39,094 bases of DNA from Planctomycetota bacterium. GTDB taxonomy: Bacteria; Planctomycetota; Planctomycetia; Pirellulales; Pirellulaceae. A program made the translations under genes and the position numbers. How positions within the stretch are numbered: position 1 is the stretch's first letter; each line of letters opens with the position of its first letter. The stretch covers positions 1 to 39,094 of the forward strand of contig JAQBZB010000051.1 in NCBI GenBank assembly GCA_027622275.1, read 5' to 3'. This document shows positions 31,399-39,094 of the stretch, one piece after another. The notes beneath the pieces are model-generated. The model was not told where the DNA came from. It searched no databases and saw nothing but the letters and a program-made list of their open reading frames with translations.

Positions 31399-32724
31399 AT
31401 GCACACAGTAACCACCGTCGAACGACTTGTTGATTTGATCGATCCTAGCGCGAACATCCTGCTCAATATGACGAATGAGGAGGCGGCGGCCGCAGTGGCT
31501 TCCGGCGATCCAGAACGCGTTCGAGCGATCGACGGCCAGTTTGCCATTATTCAAAAACAAGGCAACATCGTTCGGCTGGCGAGGTCGATTGGACGCCCGA
31601 TGCGTTACTTCCTGGCCAAGCAAGTCGCAGGGCCGTGCTTGATCGTGGCCGAGCGGATGGAAGAGATCAAGCAGCAGTTGGAACGGGATGGACTGGGCGA
31701 TCAGTTTCACCCTTCGTACACCCGCATGGTGCCAGCTCATTATGTGGTCGAGATTCTTCTGGTCGGCTGCCCCGATCCGAACCCGACCTATACGCGATAC
31801 TTCACGCCCCCTCGAAACTCGCTCACGGCCAACTTGGACGAAATCGGGCGGGCCTACATGGGGGCGTTGGCAGACGAGTGTCAAAAATGGCTGGATCAGG
31901 TTGACGCCAAGGAGCCGATTGGCGTCCTGTTCTCGGGCGGCATCGATAGCGGAGCCGTGTTCTTGCTGCTGTATCACCTGTTGCTAGAGCGCGGCGAGTC
32001 GCCGGCGCGGCTGAAGGCGTTTACGTTGTCGGTCGAAGGAGGTGACGACGCCCAGCAAGCCAAGCAGTTCCTCGAGCACCTTGATCTCTCGATGTTCCTG
32101 GAAGTTGTCGATGTCCGGCGCGAGCAAGTCGATTTCCGAGCTGCCATTCGGGCCATCGAGGACTACAAGCCGCTCGACGTCCAGTCCGCGACGATGGGGT
32201 TGGCGCTGTGCCAAGCGATTCGCGATCGCTACTCGGATTGGAAGTACCTCGTTGACGGCGACGGGGGCGATGAGAACCTGAAAGATTACCCGATCGAAGA
32301 GAACTCCGAGCTGACCATCCGCAGTGTGTTGAACAACTTGATGCTCTATCAGGAAGGTTGGGGCGTGGACGCGATCAAGCATTCGCTCGTCTTCTCCGGC
32401 GGGCAGAGTCGCGGGCACGTCCGTTCCTACGCGCCAGGCCGTCTGCTCGGCTTCCAAGGATTCAGCCCCTACGCTCTGCCGAACGTGATCGGCGTGGCCG
32501 AGTCGATTCCGTTCATCGAACTGACGGACTGGGATCACGAGCGGCTGTATGCCTTAAAGGGCGAGATCACTCGGCGCGGCATCGAGGCGATCACCGGTTT
32601 GACGATGCCCGTGTTCGAGAAGCGTCGTTTTCAACACGGCGCGGTCAACGAGTCTGGTTTCGAGGCGTTGTTCCCAACCGAGGAAACCGCGTATCGTGAT
32701 GCGTTCGCGGAGATCTTTGGGTAA
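31399..32724 (+). CDS. Asparagine-synthase-like adenylating/amidating protein
   Basis: 441 residues from ATG at 31399 (alternative ATG in frame at 31363). The C-terminal half has the ATP-pyrophosphatase PP-loop SGGIDS (residues 179-184) with SGGIDSGAVFLLL, then DGDGGDENLKDYP, as in AsnB. The N-terminal half resembles a class II glutamine amidotransferase domain, but there is no N-terminal Cys nucleophile: the protein starts with MHTVTTVERLVDLI. So it probably uses ammonia, or catalyses a different adenylation such as beta-lactam or other ring closure. The true function is open. Confidence 0.85.
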   Translation: MHTVTTVERLVDLIDPSANILLNMTNEEAAAAVASGDPERVRAIDGQFAIIQKQGNIVRLARSIGRPMRYFLAKQVAGPCLIVAERMEEIKQQLERDGLGDQFHPSYTRMVPAHYVVEILLVGCPDPNPTYTRYFTPPRNSLTANLDEIGRAYMGALADECQKWLDQVDAKEPIGVLFSGGIDSGAVFLLLYHLLLERGESPARLKAFTLSVEGGDDAQQAKQFLEHLDLSMFLEVVDVRREQVDFRAAIRAIEDYKPLDVQSATMGLALCQAIRDRYSDWKYLVDGDGGDENLKDYPIEENSELTIRSVLNNLMLYQEGWGVDAIKHSLVFSGGQSRGHVRSYAPGRLLGFQGFSPYALPNVIGVAESIPFIELTDWDHERLYALKGEITRRGIEAITGLTMPVFEKRRFQHGAVNESGFEALFPTEETAYRDAFAEIFG

Positions 32725-32732
32725 GAGGCTGG

Positions 32733-32830
32733 TTTGAATCAAGGTACGATGGCCTTCCAAGGCCGTCGGATTGCCGTGATCGACGGCCTCGGAAGGCCAG
32801 CGTCCAGCGAGGAGCAAGTTTTGAATCAGG
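32733..32830. repeat. Hairpin insertion flanked by direct repeats at a start codon
   Basis: TTTGAATCAAGG at 32733-32744 recurs as TTTGAATCAGG at 32820-32830, the two TTG codons being exactly 87 bp apart and in frame. Between them is an imperfect hairpin with arms at 32747-32768 and 32781-32802 (20 of 22 pairing, 12-nt loop) whose core matches the 22.6 kb repeat. It reads as a small element inserted with target duplication just at the beginning of the next gene. Confidence 0.6.
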
Positions 32831-33354
32831 GAAAGCTCGTCATCGTCTTCATCTTCGGTTTGTCGGTGGTGATGGGAGGATATGCCTGGTGGCACCACTA
32901 CACACAAGGAAGACGGTGTTTGGACCTCTGGGGCGCGGAAGCGGGCGAATTGATTCGCTACGCTCCGCGAGTGGAAGTGCTGAAGCTTGATAACGCCGAC
33001 ACGACAGATGCCGAAACGATTCAGATCCAAGGCGAGTCTCATGCGATCGCGGCACGCCAAGACATCACCAATACGCCGGGACTGGTTCACGCCCGGCAAG
33101 CCTTGATCGAAGACGCCAGCTTTCTCTGGAAGGCAGATCTCGAGGGACCGTCCAACTGGCAGTATGAGTTGCGGTTCACCGAGGGAGACAAACAAGTCAG
33201 CGTTGCCATCGACTGTGATCAGGGACGCGTGCGGCTTGTCGGAACCGATCGCCAAGCGGCACTCAAGCCGCATCTTACGACAGCCTATCAGACTCGCCTG
33301 CCGATGTGGCTTGGTCTCGGTGCCAACTCCTCTCGGACTGTCGTCGACCCATAG
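32821..33354 (+). CDS. Hypothetical single-pass membrane protein
   Basis: 177 residues from TTG at 32821, with GAGGAG upstream; an in-frame TTG at 32734, also with AAGAGG upstream, would add 29 residues encoded by the inserted repeat. One N-terminal transmembrane helix (about residues 5-20, LVIVFIFGLSVVMGGYAWW) is followed by a soluble domain with a mixed alpha/beta pattern (RVEVLKLD, ITNTPGLVHARQALIEDASFLW). It looks periplasmic or cytoplasmic-anchored. No family recognised. The 10-bp distance from the upstream asparagine-synthase-like stop, for the first start, suggests an operon. Confidence 0.68.
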   Translation: MNQGKLVIVFIFGLSVVMGGYAWWHHYTQGRRCLDLWGAEAGELIRYAPRVEVLKLDNADTTDAETIQIQGESHAIAARQDITNTPGLVHARQALIEDASFLWKADLEGPSNWQYELRFTEGDKQVSVAIDCDQGRVRLVGTDRQAALKPHLTTAYQTRLPMWLGLGANSSRTVVDP

Positions 33355-33528
33355 AAACATCGCCTACCCACCAGCAGTGGGCTCACACCGACCGCTCGCC
33401 CAACAGATGCCGCGGTGGGCCGTACTGAGCTTAAATCTCTGCAACTTGAAATCTCACCGGCGCGAATTATCGTGGATCTTACGGGGTTTGACGCTCTTCC
33501 ATTCGCGAATCTTCAGGCGAGGTAGATT

Positions 33529-34005
33529 ATGAAGGCCAACACGCTGATCCTGTTAACCCTGTCCGTGATGTGCTGTGGGGCCTCGATAGGCTCGGGGGAC
33601 GAGCGACGAATTTCCGAGGAACTGCCTGCGACAAGCAGCGGCGATCCAATCGTGATCTATCGCAAGGTCTATCTCAACGAGACCTTGCCCGAACTCGGCT
33701 CGCGACTGTACGACAAAGTCGATTACGAGTTGAAACTCCGCAAGCTGACACTCGACATCCGCGTTGCCGAAGCCGAACGAGACGTGCAACGGGAACGAGT
33801 ACGCGTTTATCACAAAGAGTTCGGCAATTCGAACGCCCTGTTCTTGACGCGTCAGAACGCGCAGCTCGACGTGGTAAGAACTGAAGCAAAGCTGAAGCTC
33901 CTCCGCCAACAGCAGCTCCTCGCGCTGCGGCACCGTAACGACCAAGTCCGCTATCGCAAGCTACTCATCGCCGAAGGTGCCGTTCGTCTGCAGTTTGCAG
34001 AGTGA
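33529..34005 (+). CDS. Hypothetical secreted coiled-coil protein
   Basis: 158 residues with a signal peptide (MKANTLILLTLSVMCCGAS) and a highly charged, helical body (about 65-150) with heptad-like Leu/Val spacing, for example LTLDIRVAEAERDVQRERVRVYHKE, so a periplasmic coiled coil is likely. The SD GAGG lies upstream. A possible promoter upstream, TTGAAA, then TATCGT 16 bases on, starts near 33450. No family recognised. It is separate from comM by 63 bp. Confidence 0.68.
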   Translation: MKANTLILLTLSVMCCGASIGSGDERRISEELPATSSGDPIVIYRKVYLNETLPELGSRLYDKVDYELKLRKLTLDIRVAEAERDVQRERVRVYHKEFGNSNALFLTRQNAQLDVVRTEAKLKLLRQQQLLALRHRNDQVRYRKLLIAEGAVRLQFAE

Positions 34006-34068
34006 GCCTGTTGCAACCGCCAACGCCTGCCTGCACAATAGCGTGTCCACCAACGAAGGGGTGCGCGA

Positions 34069-35607
34069 ATGCTGGCAAAGCTGAATACGTTTTCTCTGCT
34101 CGGGATCGAGGCGCTGCCCGTCGAAGTGGAAGTCGACGTCTCGCCCGGTGCGATTCCGAAGACGGTGTTGGTGGGACTTCCCGAAGCCGCCGTGAAGGAA
34201 AGCACGCATCGTGTCGAGCGTGCGATCGTCAACTCGGGCTTCTTACGGCCCCAGGATCGCATCGTCATCAATCTGGCACCCGCCGAGTTGCCGAAGCAAG
34301 CCGCCTCCTTTGACCTGCCAATCACCCTGGGAATTCTGGCCGGCAGTGGCCAGATCAGTTCGGAGCTGTTCGAACAGTATGCCGTGGTTGGCGAGTTGTC
34401 GCTCGAGGGCACTACACGTCCGGTCAAAGGAGCGCTCTCGATGGCAATCGCGGCAGCGCAGCAGCACGGGCTGCGAGGTCTGATCGTCTCAGCGGCAAGT
34501 GCTCGGGAAGCGGCAGTTGTCGAGGACATCGAAGTGATCGCGGTCGAAAGCCTTTCGCAGGCGGTCGGTTTCCTGTGCGGCGAATTGGAGATCGAGCCGA
34601 CTCCCTCCGGCATCGACGAACTCTTCAACGAGTTTGCCGGGTACGAAGACGATTTTTCCGACGTCCGTGGTCAGGAGATGGCCAAGCGAGCGCTGACGAT
34701 TGCCGCTGCGGGCGGACACAATATCTTGATGATCGGTCCGCCAGGCTCGGGCAAGACGATGTTGGCAAAGCGAGTTCCGACAATCTTGCCGTCTCTTTCC
34801 GCAGCCGAATCGATCGAGACGACTCGGATCTATAGTGCGGTTGGACGGTTGGCAGCCGGGCAACCGCTGATGGCTCGTCGTCCCTTCCGAGATCCGCATC
34901 ATACGATCAGCGACGCGGGGCTTGTCGGGGGCGGCAGCACACCTGCCCCAGGGGAGATTAGCTTGTCGCACAACGGCGTCCTGTTCCTCGACGAACTGCC
35001 GGAGTTCAATCGGCGGACGCTGGAAGTGCTGCGTCAGCCGCTCGAAGACGGAACGGTCACCATTTCCCGAGCCCTCACGTCAACCACGTTTCCGGCGGAC
35101 TTCATTCTGATTGCCGCGTTGAATCCCTGTCCCTGCGGGTATCGAAACGATCCGCGTCGCGATTGCCATTGCTCCGTCCCGCAAATCGAGCGGTATATGG
35201 CAAAAGTCAGCGGCCCGCTGCTGGATCGCATCGACATTCACATCGAAGTGCCCGCCGTTCCATTCCAGGAATTGACCAAGGGGGCGGCGGGAACCTCCAG
35301 CGCGGAAATGCGAGAACAAGTCATCGCGGCCCGGCAGCGTCAAGCCGAGCGGTTCGCAAAACTGCGTGTCCGGGCTAATGCGAAGATGAAATCCCAGCAA
35401 ATTCGCAAGTTCTGCCCGCTTGACGAAACCTGTGCCAATCTGTTGAAATCTAGCGTCAACGAGTTAGGATTATCTGCCCGGGCGCACGACAAGGTCTTGC
35501 GAGTTGCCAGAACGATTGCCGATCTGGATGCCAGCATCGAAATCCAGCAGTCTCACTTGCATGAAGCGGTGAACTATCGGATGCTGGATCGTAATCTTTG
35601 GACCTAA
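34069..35607 (+). CDS. comM: YifB family Mg-chelatase-like AAA ATPase (ComM)
   Basis: 512 residues. The N-terminal ChlI/Lon-like domain (IEALPVEVEVDVSPGAIPKTVLVGLPE) is followed by an AAA+ Mg-chelatase domain with Walker A GPPGSGKT at 223-230, then LSHNGVLFLDELPEFNRRTLEVLRQPLEDG (Walker B), and a C-terminal helical domain. ComM is a hexameric helicase promoting branch migration in natural transformation in gamma-proteobacteria; in planctomycetes the role is inferred. It sits with no competence operon, but comF is in the window. Confidence 0.93.
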   Translation: MLAKLNTFSLLGIEALPVEVEVDVSPGAIPKTVLVGLPEAAVKESTHRVERAIVNSGFLRPQDRIVINLAPAELPKQAASFDLPITLGILAGSGQISSELFEQYAVVGELSLEGTTRPVKGALSMAIAAAQQHGLRGLIVSAASAREAAVVEDIEVIAVESLSQAVGFLCGELEIEPTPSGIDELFNEFAGYEDDFSDVRGQEMAKRALTIAAAGGHNILMIGPPGSGKTMLAKRVPTILPSLSAAESIETTRIYSAVGRLAAGQPLMARRPFRDPHHTISDAGLVGGGSTPAPGEISLSHNGVLFLDELPEFNRRTLEVLRQPLEDGTVTISRALTSTTFPADFILIAALNPCPCGYRNDPRRDCHCSVPQIERYMAKVSGPLLDRIDIHIEVPAVPFQELTKGAAGTSSAEMREQVIAARQRQAERFAKLRVRANAKMKSQQIRKFCPLDETCANLLKSSVNELGLSARAHDKVLRVARTIADLDASIEIQQSHLHEAVNYRMLDRNLWT

Positions 35608-35758
35608 TTTCCGCCCCGCGAGACTTGCCTCAGGCCGGCGAATCTTCCAGGGTTGATTGCAACTTAGCAGTCGCCATGATAACCTGTTGTACTATTAGCA
35701 GTTCGGGGTAACCGAACCGGATCAGCCGCTAGTTAGATTATCGAAACGGAAGACTACT

Positions 35759-36133
35759 ATGTCGTCACTGAAGTCGCGAGAAGAGGAAGGCGTCTTAATT
35801 GTTAACTTTACGGACGCAAAGATTCTCGACGAGGCTCGCATCTCGCAGATCGGTACCGAGTTGATGGAGATGGTTGCCGCTGCTACGCAGGGTAAGAAGC
35901 TGCTCTTGAACTTTCACGGCGTACAGTTCATGTCGTCTGCGATGATCGGTAAGCTCGTTCTGCTGAACAAGAAGGCCAAGACGGCCGAAATCGACCTGAA
36001 GTTTTGCACAATCTCACCCAACGTCCACGAAGTCTTTAAGATCACGCGACTGAACAAGGTCTTTAAGATCTATCCTGACGAAGAGAAGGCGTTGAAGGCT
36101 TTTGCGGGCGGCGGCGGCTGGTTCGGCAAGTAG
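35759..36133 (+). CDS. STAS domain anti-sigma factor antagonist-like protein
   Basis: 124 residues. The STAS fold shows in the EEGVLIVNFTDAKILDEARI start and the conserved phospho-serine region FMSSAMIGKLVLLNKKAK, as in SpoIIAA/RsbV. The C-terminal tail is Gly-rich (AGGGGWFGK). It would bind a partner kinase or phosphatase in a switch; the partner is not in view. GGAAG precedes the start. A possible promoter TTGATT, then TGATAAC after 18 bases, lies near 35653-35683. Confidence 0.85.
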   Translation: MSSLKSREEEGVLIVNFTDAKILDEARISQIGTELMEMVAAATQGKKLLLNFHGVQFMSSAMIGKLVLLNKKAKTAEIDLKFCTISPNVHEVFKITRLNKVFKIYPDEEKALKAFAGGGGWFGK

Positions 36134-36215
36134 CCGCCGTGAAGCACGAAAGGGCGTTGTGAGGCCGTAGGCTTCTGCACGGTCTTATCATCTTTCATCC
36201 CACCGGTCGAAGTTG

Positions 36216-37301
36216 ATGGACAGCGAAGCACGATCGAGTCATCGCGCGGCGAACTGTACTCCTGGCTTTGATGTCTTCTTGAATCAGCTCCCGGTCTTCG
36301 CCTACGTTGCAGATTTGGGCGATCAGCGGATGCTCTATGCTGGCCAACGAGTGGCCGACCTTCTCGGTTACGACCCCTCGGATGTCTTGCGGCAAGGCCT
36401 TCGTTTTTTCGAAAGCCACTCGCACCCGAGCGACATCGGACGTCATCGCTCTTGGGATTACGCGGCTCTCGCAGACCAGGAAGTCATCGACCGTGAATGC
36501 CGGATGAGGCATCTCGATGGACGCTGGCGGTGGGTGCGGCGGCGCGAAGTCGTCACGCAGCGCGGCGAGAACGGCGAGCCGACTGAGATACTTGGCATCG
36601 CGGAAGACGTGACGGAACGAAAACTCTCAGAGCGACACTTGGTTCGTCATCACGAACGCCTGCTCCAACTGCTTGCCTATGACATCCATGATGGTCTCGT
36701 GCAAGATATCGTCGGGGCGCAAATGGCTCTCGAATCGGTTATTGAATCTGTCAGCGCGACCCAGGTCGACTGTGTCCAAGAGTTAATCTTGCTGCGAGGT
36801 TTGCTGCGAAAGGCGATCGGTGAAGGCCGGCGGATGATAACCACGTTGCGCCCGATGATTATCGACGAGATGGGAATCGTCGAAGCAATTCATTACTTGG
36901 TTGCCGAAGAGGAAGCGGCCCAACATCTGAATGTGACCTTCACACACGACGTTCGATTCGATCGTTTGGCACCAATGCTCGAAGGAATCGTCTTTCGCAT
37001 CGTCCAGGAATCGCTGAACAACGTCCGGCGTCACGCTGGCGTGCAAGACGCGGAAGTCCGTCTGCGGCAGACCGAGTCGATGTTCTTGATCGAAGTCGAA
37101 GACCACGGCGTCGGTTTCGACCCGGCACGAACCGAGGACCATCACTTTGGTCTCGAGGGGATTCGCGAGCGGGCTCGTCTGTTCGGCGGCAAGGCGACGA
37201 TCAAGAGCGTTGTCGGCCAAGGCACGATTGTGTCCGTCCAACTGCCGATTGAATTGCCGCCAGAATGGGATGACCTTTCGGCACCGGCACCGAGCGGCTG
37301 A
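36216..37301 (+). CDS. PAS-domain histidine kinase of the HisKA_3 (NarL-partner) class
   Basis: 361 residues from ATG at 36216. A PAS domain with PAC (about residues 20-135, ending EILGIAEDVTERKLSER) is followed by a dimerisation region with LAYDIHDGLVQDIVG; the His is the likely phospho-site of the HisKA_3 type. A GHKL ATP-binding domain follows (IVQESLNNVRRHA, VEDHGVGFDP, FGLEGIRERARLFGG). No membrane segment, so a cytoplasmic sensor. A response regulator is not adjacent. The STAS gene lies just upstream on the same strand. Confidence 0.93.
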   Translation: MDSEARSSHRAANCTPGFDVFLNQLPVFAYVADLGDQRMLYAGQRVADLLGYDPSDVLRQGLRFFESHSHPSDIGRHRSWDYAALADQEVIDRECRMRHLDGRWRWVRRREVVTQRGENGEPTEILGIAEDVTERKLSERHLVRHHERLLQLLAYDIHDGLVQDIVGAQMALESVIESVSATQVDCVQELILLRGLLRKAIGEGRRMITTLRPMIIDEMGIVEAIHYLVAEEEAAQHLNVTFTHDVRFDRLAPMLEGIVFRIVQESLNNVRRHAGVQDAEVRLRQTESMFLIEVEDHGVGFDPARTEDHHFGLEGIRERARLFGGKATIKSVVGQGTIVSVQLPIELPPEWDDLSAPAPSG

Positions 37302-37333
37302 CGTTGTGTTCCCATCGAACTAGAATCGGCGTC

Positions 37334-37552
37334 ATGCGTAAAGTTACTCGAATTTGGATCAGCTACGGGCTGTTGGCGCTTGTCGCGATTCCGTGGTACT
37401 GGCGTTGGATTCCGATAGCGGACGCCTTGTTTTGTGGTCTGCCCGTCTGGGTAGTCAGCGCAATCGTCGGCTCGGCTCTCGTCTCGTGTTACACCGCCTG
37501 GTTGCTAAGTCGGCCTTGGGCGGATGAATTGCAGGGCGGGGACGACCGATGA
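37334..37552 (+). CDS. Small membrane protein coupled to the symporter (DUF3311-like)
   Basis: 72 residues from ATG at 37334. Two transmembrane segments (about residues 10-28 and 36-58) with IPWYWR and a Trp-rich loop resemble the short DUF3311-type proteins found before sodium:solute symporters. The stop overlaps the symporter start as ATGA, so the two are coupled and may form a transporter pair. Confidence 0.78.
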   Translation: MRKVTRIWISYGLLALVAIPWYWRWIPIADALFCGLPVWVVSAIVGSALVSCYTAWLLSRPWADELQGGDDR

Positions 37553-39045
37553 GCGATCAACTCATTCCGTTCACGCCCGCGGAGCTGGTCTTTATCGGCA
37601 TCTATCTGGCCAGTCTCGTTGTGATTGGAGTCGTTGGATATCGAGCCAGGCAAGAGAACTCGCTTCGCGATTTCTATCTCGCGGGAAACGGAATCGGCTT
37701 CATTGTCCTGCTGCTGACGCTCTATTCGACACAATACAGCGGCAATACGCTGTTGGGTTTTACGGGCAAGACCTATCGCGTCGGCTTTGCTTGGACGGTC
37801 AGCATCCATTTCATGACGTCCATTGTTGTGTTTTACTTAATGTTGGCTCCGAAGTTATTTCGCCTCGCCAAGCAACACGGCTTCATCACCCCAACGGACT
37901 TTATCGAACATCGCTTTCAGTCGCCGGCGCTTAGCTGTCTCGCATCGCTGCTAATGATCGTCGCGATTGCTAACTTTCTGCTCGCTCAGTTAATGGCGAT
38001 GGGAAATGCTATCGAAGGACTGACGACCATCGACCCCGAGCGCGCGTATGCTGCTGGCGTCATTGTCCTGGCGTTGATCATTGTCGTGTACGAAACCTTG
38101 GGAGGCTTTCGCGCCGTTGCGTGGACCGATGTCATTCAAGGCTCGGTGCTGTTGGTCGGCTTCGCGATCCTCTTGGTACTCGTCTTTCGCGAGTTTGGCT
38201 CGCTCACGGAAGCGACTAAGATTGTGCAACTGACAGCCCCGGACAAAGTCGCCCCGCCGAATTGGATCGCCTCGAGTGAATGGGCCAGTTACGTTCTCGT
38301 CGTCGGCATCGGTGGTGCTCTGTACCCCCAAGCGATTCAACGCATCTACGCCGCGAACTCGGCGACAGCGCTTCGCCGCAGCCTGCTCGTGATGGCGTTC
38401 TTGCCGCTAACAACGGCGTTGATCGCATTGATCGTTGGCATCGTGGGGCTAGCGCACATCCCAGATATTGCCCGTTCCGACACGCTGCTCACGGTAATCT
38501 GCCGACGAATTCAAGAAAGTTCAACCGTTGGACGGTGGCTCGTCGTGGTCCTCTTCTCGGCGATCCTGGCAGCCATCATGTCGACGGCCGATTCCGTCTT
38601 GCTCTCCATCTCTTCGATGCTGACGAAGGACATTTACGCGAAATACATTCGCCCGGCGGCATCGGAGAAGCATCTGACGCGAGTGGGCAAAATCTGCTCA
38701 TGGGTCCTGATCGCGCTGCTCGCGTTTCTCGCCATCTGGTATCGCGATATGACGCTGATCAAGTTGCTCGATCGAAAATTCGACTTGCTTGTCCAGCTGG
38801 CACCGGCGTTTTTCGTGGGACTCCATTGGTCTCGCCTGCGCGCGACACCAACGCTTGCCGGGATCTTCGCGGGCCTTGCCGTTGTCTTCGGAATCCTGGC
38901 CCTCGACCTGGCCAGCGAAGCGGACTATTCGAAGGTCGTTGGAATTCACCCCGGACTTTACGGCCTTGCTCTGAACATCGCCGTGGCGGTCGGAGGTTCG
39001 TATCTACCGAATTCCGTCAAGCCAACCGCTGCCCCGCTTGCTTAG
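37549..39045 (+). CDS. Sodium:solute symporter (SSS family)
   Basis: 498 residues, 13 hydrophobic helices. It opens YLASLVVIGVVGYRARQENSLRDFYLAGNGIGFIVLLLTLYSTQYSGNTLLGF, and has STADSVLLSISSMLTKDIY at the sodium-site helix. The FYLAG and TLYSTQYSGNTLLG sequence, plus the DUF3311-like partner gene, resemble pantothenate/monocarboxylate-type SSS members; the substrate stays unknown. No terminator was identified in the 49 bases remaining. Confidence 0.92.
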   Translation: MSDQLIPFTPAELVFIGIYLASLVVIGVVGYRARQENSLRDFYLAGNGIGFIVLLLTLYSTQYSGNTLLGFTGKTYRVGFAWTVSIHFMTSIVVFYLMLAPKLFRLAKQHGFITPTDFIEHRFQSPALSCLASLLMIVAIANFLLAQLMAMGNAIEGLTTIDPERAYAAGVIVLALIIVVYETLGGFRAVAWTDVIQGSVLLVGFAILLVLVFREFGSLTEATKIVQLTAPDKVAPPNWIASSEWASYVLVVGIGGALYPQAIQRIYAANSATALRRSLLVMAFLPLTTALIALIVGIVGLAHIPDIARSDTLLTVICRRIQESSTVGRWLVVVLFSAILAAIMSTADSVLLSISSMLTKDIYAKYIRPAASEKHLTRVGKICSWVLIALLAFLAIWYRDMTLIKLLDRKFDLLVQLAPAFFVGLHWSRLRATPTLAGIFAGLAVVFGILALDLASEADYSKVVGIHPGLYGLALNIAVAVGGSYLPNSVKPTAAPLA

Positions 39046-39094
39046 AAAGTGAATATCAACAACTTCCCGATTTGAGTTTTGGGAGGGCGAGGCT

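Noticed and set aside
1-39094. CRISPR arrays, rRNA, tRNA or intact insertion sequences
   Set aside because: Looked for by eye on both strands; no regularly spaced repeats, no transposase-like frame and no RNA gene pattern was seen.

Overview
The window looks like part of a chromosome from a planctomycete, probably in the Pirellulales/Pirellulaceae range. The evidence is taxon-biased gene families: a DUF1598 secreted protein, a DUF4058 protein, remnants of DUF1501 and PQQ-like beta-propeller genes, a Tat-exported sugar phosphate isomerase/epimerase-like protein, and solute:sodium symporters. The DNA is moderately GC-rich and gene-dense, with mixed strands. I see no rRNA, tRNA, CRISPR, prophage or intact insertion sequence. 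The placement is inferred from gene content only.

Left part (1-5.8 kb): a patatin-like phospholipase runs off the left edge, preceded on the same strand by a DUF4058 protein. A DUF4173-type membrane protein and a secreted CehA/McbA-like metallohydrolase converge on a nested inverted-repeat element. Next (6-8 kb) is a compact plus-strand unit: a CbpA-type J-protein, a small membrane protein, rnpA and yidD. From 8 to 10.7 kb, on the minus strand, lies a ferrous iron uptake operon (feoA, feoA, feoB, FeoB-associated Cys-rich protein) with a Fur-box-like palindrome just upstream.

Middle (10.8-25.2 kb): a fumarylacetoacetate hydrolase-family enzyme, a small hypothetical gene, a sodium:solute symporter, a gene remnant, the DUF1598 protein, a fatty acid desaturase, and then about 680 bp without a conventional gene. 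That gap holds a candidate structured RNA or leader with an exceptionally strong ribosome binding site, a tiny ORF and its own terminator, then palindromes and a DUF1501 remnant. It is followed by an isomerase-like protein, an LptF/LptG permease, a PLP aminotransferase, a ComF-family protein, a DUF502 membrane protein overlapping hemC, and a stand-alone receiver protein whose start lies by a C7 tract.

Right part (25.2-39.1 kb): a 29-codon very basic ORF, a three-gene sugar-type ABC importer operon without its ATPase, a penicillin-acylase-like Ntn hydrolase, an asparagine-synthetase-like protein apparently lacking the glutaminase Cys, two hypothetical exported or membrane proteins, the ComM/YifB ATPase, a STAS protein, a PAS histidine kinase, and a small membrane protein coupled to a second sodium:solute symporter.

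Most of the window is housekeeping and transport. The least explained parts are the RNA-like region at 17.4-17.7 kb, the tiny basic ORF at 25.4 kb, and a set of intergenic hairpins (arms of about 21-30 bp). Four of these have loops of exactly 11 nt. One further copy appears to have inserted at a start codon.
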